Assembly (NCBI GenBank): GCA_028455995.1
Contig: JABELC010000003.1
Location: 2,418,001 to 2,482,000 of the forward strand
DNA from: Scleromitrula shiraiana
Lineage: Eukaryota > Ascomycota > Leotiomycetes > Helotiales > Sclerotiniaceae
DNA length: 64,000 nucleotides
Direction of reading: 5' to 3'
Below, one piece after another: positions 59,209 through 64,000 of the stretch (positions are counted from its first letter, which is position 1; each line of letters opens with the position of its first letter). The position numbers were made by a program, and so were the translations under genes. The notes under the pieces are model-generated. The model was not told the DNA's origin. It worked only from the letters and a program-made list of their open reading frames with translations, and did not search any database.

Positions 59209-59775
59209 GCCAGGCTCTTCTGCCGATGGCACTGCTTGTAAAAATTAAAAGCCCGATACAGAGATACAACAGATAAAATACTGATAGAATCCTATGATAA
59301 ATAGGATAGCAAAGAACGAACACAAGCGAAGGTGAAAAAAAAAGAATGTAAGGCGACGAATCTGTAATTGGGTGATAAGGAAGAGGTTGTACCAAAGGGA
59401 TGGACGACTCTTATGAAGAATCAAAGAACGAGTATCAACAGGTTAAACCGAGCAAAGCTCGAAGCAGCAAACACCTTCCTGTCAAAGTCATTCTCTAAAG
59501 GAGCTATGCTGGTAGTTCATACGAAGTTCAAAGAGTATAGAATGTTAGTGACATCCGAACTAGAATGAAGCTACCATGCGGTACGGCATACATCTAGGGC
59601 GGAAATCTTTGACCCTGCAGAATAGGGAAAAGAAAGTGTAGCTAGACTAGTGCTTTGATGGTTAAGATCATGATTCAATGACCAATGCATTCAGCCGCAT
59701 TGGTGGTGTAAGTAGTAATACTCAGTGCTTCTTCAAGAATACGGGAATGGTATAGTACCATTAAAATGTTCATTT

Positions 59776-59811
59776 GGGGGGGTGTGGGGGGGAGGGGAGG
59801 GTAGGGGAGGG
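59776..59811 (+). other. G-quadruplex-like tract
   Basis: Six G-runs of 7, 7, 4, 3, 4 and 3 are separated by 1-3 nt (TGT, A, A, TA, A). This satisfies the usual four-run G3+ criterion several times over. It lies about 570 nt upstream of the laccase start codon on the opposite strand. Confidence 0.75.
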
Positions 59812-60235
59812 TATTAGCATAGATACCTATTACAGTATATAGGTATGTACAACCGCAGCGAGATGTCCAAGGTGCATGGCAGGCATTAATTCTCGTGTCT
59901 TGAGATTGGAAGGCTTAGCACAAAAATTAGAAGTGTTGTTAGTCCGGTCACTGACTAAAACAATATTTCTAGGCTATTATGGTCTTATAGAGAGAGTTCC
60001 TGGTAACTGACTAGGTGATCGATCCATTTTATTGTACGAGTGATGAGTACACTTGTAGCACGGACGATGTTGTGGTAAGGGATAAAAACGGGAGCCTTTC
60101 CTAATAGGGCTAGTTAAGTCATGGTGCTCAAATCTCTTTTCCTTTTTCTTTGACGTTTGACCTTTTTGTATTGATAACAATTCCGAATAATCATTAAAAA
60201 TAGTTACATCGATAATCTGAAGTCAATAAAGTCAA

Positions 60236-60296
60236 TATATATATATATATATTATATTATGTTATATTATAACATAATATAATATATATATATACG
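60236..60296. repeat. Long A+T-rich perfect hairpin
   Basis: Arms of at least 25 bp (ending GTTAT / beginning ATAAC) flank a 3-nt loop ATT at about 60266-60268. The outer parts are AT dinucleotide runs and the inner parts are non-repetitive palindromic sequence. Confidence 0.75.
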
Positions 60297-60756
60297 AGTA
60301 TTTATGGGTTTATCGGAAATTCCTCGGTGATATAACTATCTTGATGATGAATAAATAAGTGTAGGACAATAGATATTCTCGTCGTTGAGAAATAGAGATA
60401 GTCTTATTACATAACAAATATCGTTGACTCGTCCATGATGAAATAGAGATTGTGGAGGTGAGGTTATTCTAAAAATGTCCCCCAAGGAAATAATAATGGA
60501 TAGGGAGTGGAGTAGAAAGAGGTACGACGCGGTACGAAAATCTGGTTCAGACTCGGGTGGAGTGCCCTAAATTTTAATGCTTAAAGCCTATAATTATAGG
60601 GGACTTCAAGGGCTTCAAGGGCTTCAAGCTTTAGGCTTTGTAATTTATAGTAGTCTAATTAGTATAATTCTGATATCAATTCTTCTCCGAACTTCTCCTT
60701 CAATTGCGCAAAACAACTCTCGAGAATCTTCCATCCCATCATCCCACCCATCCACG

Positions 60757-60839
60757 TACCATACCATACCATACCATACCATCCCATCCCATCCCATCCC
60801 ATCCCATCCCATCCCATCCCATCCCATCCCATCCCATTC
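60757..60839. repeat. CATAC/CATCC pentanucleotide satellite
   Basis: About five ATACC units pass into about eleven ATCCC units. It is a compound microsatellite differing by one base. Translated frames over it are artefacts. Confidence 0.85.
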
Positions 60840-61664
60840 CATTTCGTATTCTTAGGAACTGGTAAATATATCACGGCGTTTCAAATCCATCCCGTTTTTA
60901 CGACACTGACCGAAAGCTTCTAAAAATGGAGTTCACTCTCCACATCATCTCACGATTTCTCTCTTGTCTTTTGATCTTCCCGCTCTGGTTCCACCCCACT
61001 CTAGATGCACAAGAGCGGTCCTACATTTACATACCCGGAAAAAATATTCCACAATTGATCGGAGAATTTCTCTGCTGAATGTTTCATGATCCAATTTTAC
61101 GTGAACATCGTATTCGAATAACTGCTTCTTTCCCAAAGTAGTCAAGATGGCTTGGTTTTGACCATGTACAGTTGCATTGTCTGTGATATCTAGCCTGTAT
61201 ATTGCATGGCAACTTACCAGTTCTACCTAGACCATTGTCCGTGTCAACGAGAGGGTATCTTTTGCGAATTTCATTTCAACATGCTTCATGGAAGCCATGC
61301 CGTGTCACTACACGTACATTATTTGCGTAACTGTACTAGTAATGTAGTCCGAGGGGCTTCTCATGACTAGTCAGGTATATATCAGCATCGGGTTCTCGTT
61401 AGCTTGAAAAGTAAGCTCTAAGTTCGCAAGGCTCTTCGACATGTAAAATAATATCGAGCCTCTGTGCGTTGATGTTTGAATCTCTTATCGATATAATATG
61501 TCGAAAGCGGATTCTGTTTCTCTCCGAGGTAGTTGTCTCACAGGGTAGTTAATCGTCTTTCATCTGCTTTTTGATTCTCTCCTTTCGATTTTATAAATCG
61601 TCTTCGCTCGTTACTGAAATACTCTTCATACACTCTCCTTAAAGTCTAAGCTCGAACATACAAT

Positions 61665-62338
61665 ATGAAGATCATATCTTCTCTGCTACTCCTCGTTGGA
61701 GGGTTGACTGTAACTGCATCAGCAGCTGTCATCAACAAACGCGATACATTCAGTTTGTATGCATACGGTACCGGAATTGGAGGTCTTCCGGTGTTCTACT
61801 CGGATGGTAAGATTGAGTTGTCTTGTATTGTTATCTTTGTGTAACACAAACTGATCAAACTTGCAGGACTGGCATATATTGGCAACTCCGCACCCGCTGG
61901 ATCTAAGGTCAACACGCCTATAAGTTGTAAGAACTCCATCAACTTTCTATGTGTTTTGTTTCCTCATAACAATGCAATGTTAACACATTTGTAGTCACCA
62001 AAAGCTTAGATAACTGGACTATTGCTCCTAAAAATTCTAGCGTCAACCTTTCGAACACTACAGCACCAGCATTATCTATTGACCCCTCGACAAACAGTCA
62101 TGTCACTTTTGTCGATACTGCTAATGGAACGTCAACAACATCTGGATTCCTTCTCTTCGGTGACTACGCCATGTGGAAGGGTCTCTCACGCCTGACGATT
62201 GCTTCGCACTTTTATGCCAAACCGGTAACTGCTACTGCAAATGTTTACGCTTTGATGTGGAACGAAAACCCATTAGAGGATGCCGAAAGCATCAGTGTTG
62301 CGATCAAACGAATTGCTCCTAGCACCGGCACCGCGTAA
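61665..62338 (+). CDS. Small secreted hypothetical protein
   Basis: Three exons, 61665-61806, 61867-61926 and 61996-62338, are proposed and give about 181 aa. MKIISSLLLLVGGLTVTASA is a clear signal peptide, followed by an INKR dibasic site. The mature part is Ser/Thr/Asn-rich with sequons NSS, NLS, NTT and NGT, and has an aromatic stretch FLLFGDYAMWKGLSR. Only one Cys-poor domain is visible and there are no catalytic motifs. I do not recognise the family, but the overall pattern resembles fungal cell-wall/surface proteins. Caution: by my base count the reading frame is one base off across the A-run near 62030. Either I misread the homopolymer length or there is a frameshift. The gene has a good pyrimidine-rich leader. 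Confidence 0.65.
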
Positions 62339-63576
62339 TGAATGTATCATAATTCCATTTTCTGCGAATATGGAAGGGGGAAGGGGAAAAGGTGGACTTT
62401 TGATGGGCTGATATGTTGTGGAAAGGATTGTACAAGGGGAAATTAGGATCAGGACGATCCTGCAATATTTAATTTACTTATTTTTTATTTTCTCTTCAAA
62501 TGGATGATATGTTTGTAGCTCTAAGCCTCGAATCTCTATCATAGAATTAAATATTTTTTTCAAAAGCGTCCTTGATTCTGATGAGCTGAAGTCAATACTG
62601 ACTCTCAAGATTGTATACCGTAATTGAATTCTTCATGTTGGAGTAGAGCCGAACCAATTGAATTGATCCAATTGTTGTTGGAAAGCCTGGAGAAGCACAA
62701 ATGTCGCAAGTGGCTAACAATTGAATTGAATCATTCCTGATCACGATGAAAGATTGGATGACTACATAGTCCATACCACAGTGCCCACGGTTATATCGGG
62801 TTGTACTAACAATAGACGCCCAGGTGGGGATAAAAGCGATGAAGTGAATATTCCATTTATACTATTCGTCTTGTTTTTACATCAATATAACATGAGTGGA
62901 TGACAGTTCTCTTTTTCCAACAACAGAAGCGCATCTAAGGAATTGACGCGCTGTGGATTTCTTGCGTACAATTGTCCAGGTTGGTAGAAGAGACCTTTCC
63001 CTTCCATGCAAAAATATACGATATAACCAATCATCTCAATCAACTTGGCGACATCATAAATACCCATGGTAATATAGGATTAATAATAAAAAATCCCATC
63101 CTATTAAATCAATTGATATAATTTGCCGCCCAGGTGTTGTTATCAGTGTTCCAGGTTTATGGCTGCTGGGCTTGGTGAGATGAGGTAATGTTAGTCCGTC
63201 CAGGTGTTATCAGATGAAATGATTCATTAGGATAAATTTCTTCATCGATTCTGAATAATAATTACAGGTAACCTTGTTTTGATACTGAAACCTAAACTAC
63301 TTGAAATAATTATGATTCAATCAGGAAGATCTTCTCTCTCCCTTTCATCTGCTTGATATCTTCTTTCCTCCAATTTATGAATATCCCTCTTCTAATTAAT
63401 ACATACATACATACATACATACATACATACACTTATCCATTCTCTGAGGTAGAAGCTAATTCCTACATAAATCCTACTCTTATGCATTGATATCCTCTAG
63501 CATAGCTTGTTGAGAGCGAGCAGTTGCTTTTCCTTTTTGTCGTTGTATTTCGTTTTGGCCTTTTTCTTTCCTCAAC
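62339..63576. other. Intergenic region upstream of the CSC1-like gene
   Basis: About 1.2 kb. The last 250 nt are pyrimidine-rich and include an ACAT microsatellite (63401-63431) in the probable leader or promoter. No coding frame is supported. Confidence 0.45.
63401..63431. repeat. ACAT tetranucleotide microsatellite
   Basis: Seven or more ACAT units lie about 145 nt before the start codon of the channel gene. Confidence 0.8.
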
Positions 63577-64000
63577 ATGTCTGCTACTACAAGTAGTAGT
63601 CCCTCTGGGACCTCTACCTCTGCGATCGTGACTGCGTCTGGATTTGGTACTGCTCAGGGTTCGCAGGGTATCAGTCTGGTGGCTCTATTGACAGCCCTGG
63701 TTTCGTCGTCTGTCATTTTTGGCGTACAGATGATTGCTTTCATGTTGTTGAAGAATAAGCTGGCTAGAATTTTGTAAGTTTTTCTCTCCATCCTTTATAT
63801 TTTTGTACCTATATGTAGAACTGCGCAGTTGCTTTTCTTCTGAGAATCATACTGATTCAGTTTTAGTAAACCAAAAACATACCTAGTACCCGAAAAGGAA
63901 CGCACCGAACCACCCCCTCGAAGCCCATGGGGCTGGCTATTCACCATATTCCAATTTAAAGATCGAGAAGTTATTAACAAATGTGGACTTGACGCCTACT
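63577..64000 (+). CDS. CSC1/OSCA-like stress-gated cation channel, N-terminal part (cut by window edge)
   Basis: Exon 1 is 63577-63773. Exon 2 starts at 63867 and runs off the window. After a Ser/Thr-rich start, VALLTALVSSSVIFGVQMIA is the first membrane helix, followed by KNKLARIFKPKTYLVPE and the Pro-rich PPPRSPWGWLFTIFQF. This string of short motifs is characteristic of the N-terminus of the fungal DUF221/RSN1 family, whose characterised members are osmosensitive calcium-permeable channels in the plasma membrane. The splice restores IFKPK across the 93-nt intron. The rest of the protein (about 800 aa expected) is outside the window. Confidence 0.88.

Larger units (their letters stand above)
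59209..61664. other. Intergenic region between laccase and the small secreted protein gene
   Basis: About 2.4 kb includes the laccase promoter. Notable contents are a G-rich quadruplex-like tract (59776-59811), a long A+T hairpin (60236-60296) and a CATAC/CATCC satellite (60757-60839). The pyrimidine-rich stretch 61550-61664 is the likely leader of the next gene. No coding frame is supported. Confidence 0.5.

Noticed and set aside
59209..59232. Eight extra residues before the laccase signal peptide
   Set aside because: That extension would start at a GTG. The ATG at 59208 starts directly with a typical signal peptide.
60577..60874. Repetitive open frames on both strands with HPIPS or WDGMG units; CRISPR-like appearance
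   Set aside because: They come from an ATACC/ATCCC microsatellite. There are no spacers of unique sequence, so it is neither a CRISPR array nor a gene.

Overview
The window looks like nuclear DNA of a filamentous ascomycete. Genes carry short GT-AG introns (about 48-102 nt) with CTAAC-type branch points, intergenic DNA is A+T-rich, and the gene families are typical of Pezizomycotina. The carotenoid-retinal-rhodopsin cluster, the ascomycete-type laccase and the overall texture suggest a leotiomycete close to Botrytis/Sclerotinia. That placement is inference; no marker gene here settles it.

Layout. 0-5 kb: a small bZIP-like protein without a visible leucine zipper (280-828, -), about 2.9 kb without a supported gene, and the mitochondrial ribosomal protein mS41/Fyv4 (3696-4394, -). 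5-20 kb: an SNF2/RING E3 ligase of the SHPRH/Irc20 type whose predicted N-terminus copies the histone H3 tail (5390-10272, +), a basic-N-terminus hypothetical protein (10932-12290, -), mevalonate kinase (13880-15570, +), the farnesyl/geranylgeranyl-transferase alpha subunit with a GC-AG intron (16184-17267, +), and an L-serine/threonine dehydratase (18107-19524, +). 20-30 kb: a large disordered acidic protein (19933-23319, -), the i-AAA protease Yme1 (24418-26898, -) and a four-finger C2H2 regulator in four exons (28154-29513, -). 29.5-42.4 kb: almost 13 kb with no convincing gene, carrying microsatellites and a MITE-like inverted-repeat element near 36.8-37.3 kb. 42.4-44.4 kb: a Met/Gln-repeat protein with an N-terminal Cys/His cluster.

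45.5-56.1 kb is a complete route from GGPP to a retinal-loaded rhodopsin. It holds a CarX-type retinal-forming carotenoid oxygenase (-), a bifunctional phytoene synthase/lycopene cyclase (+), phytoene desaturase (+), and a pump-type microbial rhodopsin (+) that keeps the proton acceptor, proton donor and retinal lysine. A secreted five-exon laccase (56882-59208, -) converges on the opsin. The window ends with a small secreted protein (61665-62338, +) and the 5' end of a CSC1/OSCA-like channel (63577 onward, +).

Together the genes touch isoprenoid metabolism at three points: mevalonate kinase supplies the pathway, the RAM2-type subunit consumes FPP/GGPP for protein prenylation, and the carotenoid genes consume GGPP for retinal. 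Only the carotenoid/opsin group looks like a true functional cluster. Main points for follow-up: the H3-tail mimic, stop-free 3n introns in the desaturase and opsin genes, tandem in-frame splice acceptors inside a zinc finger, abrupt C-rich to G-rich skew switches inside several coding regions, and the MITE-like element. I found no tRNA, rRNA or CRISPR array by eye.
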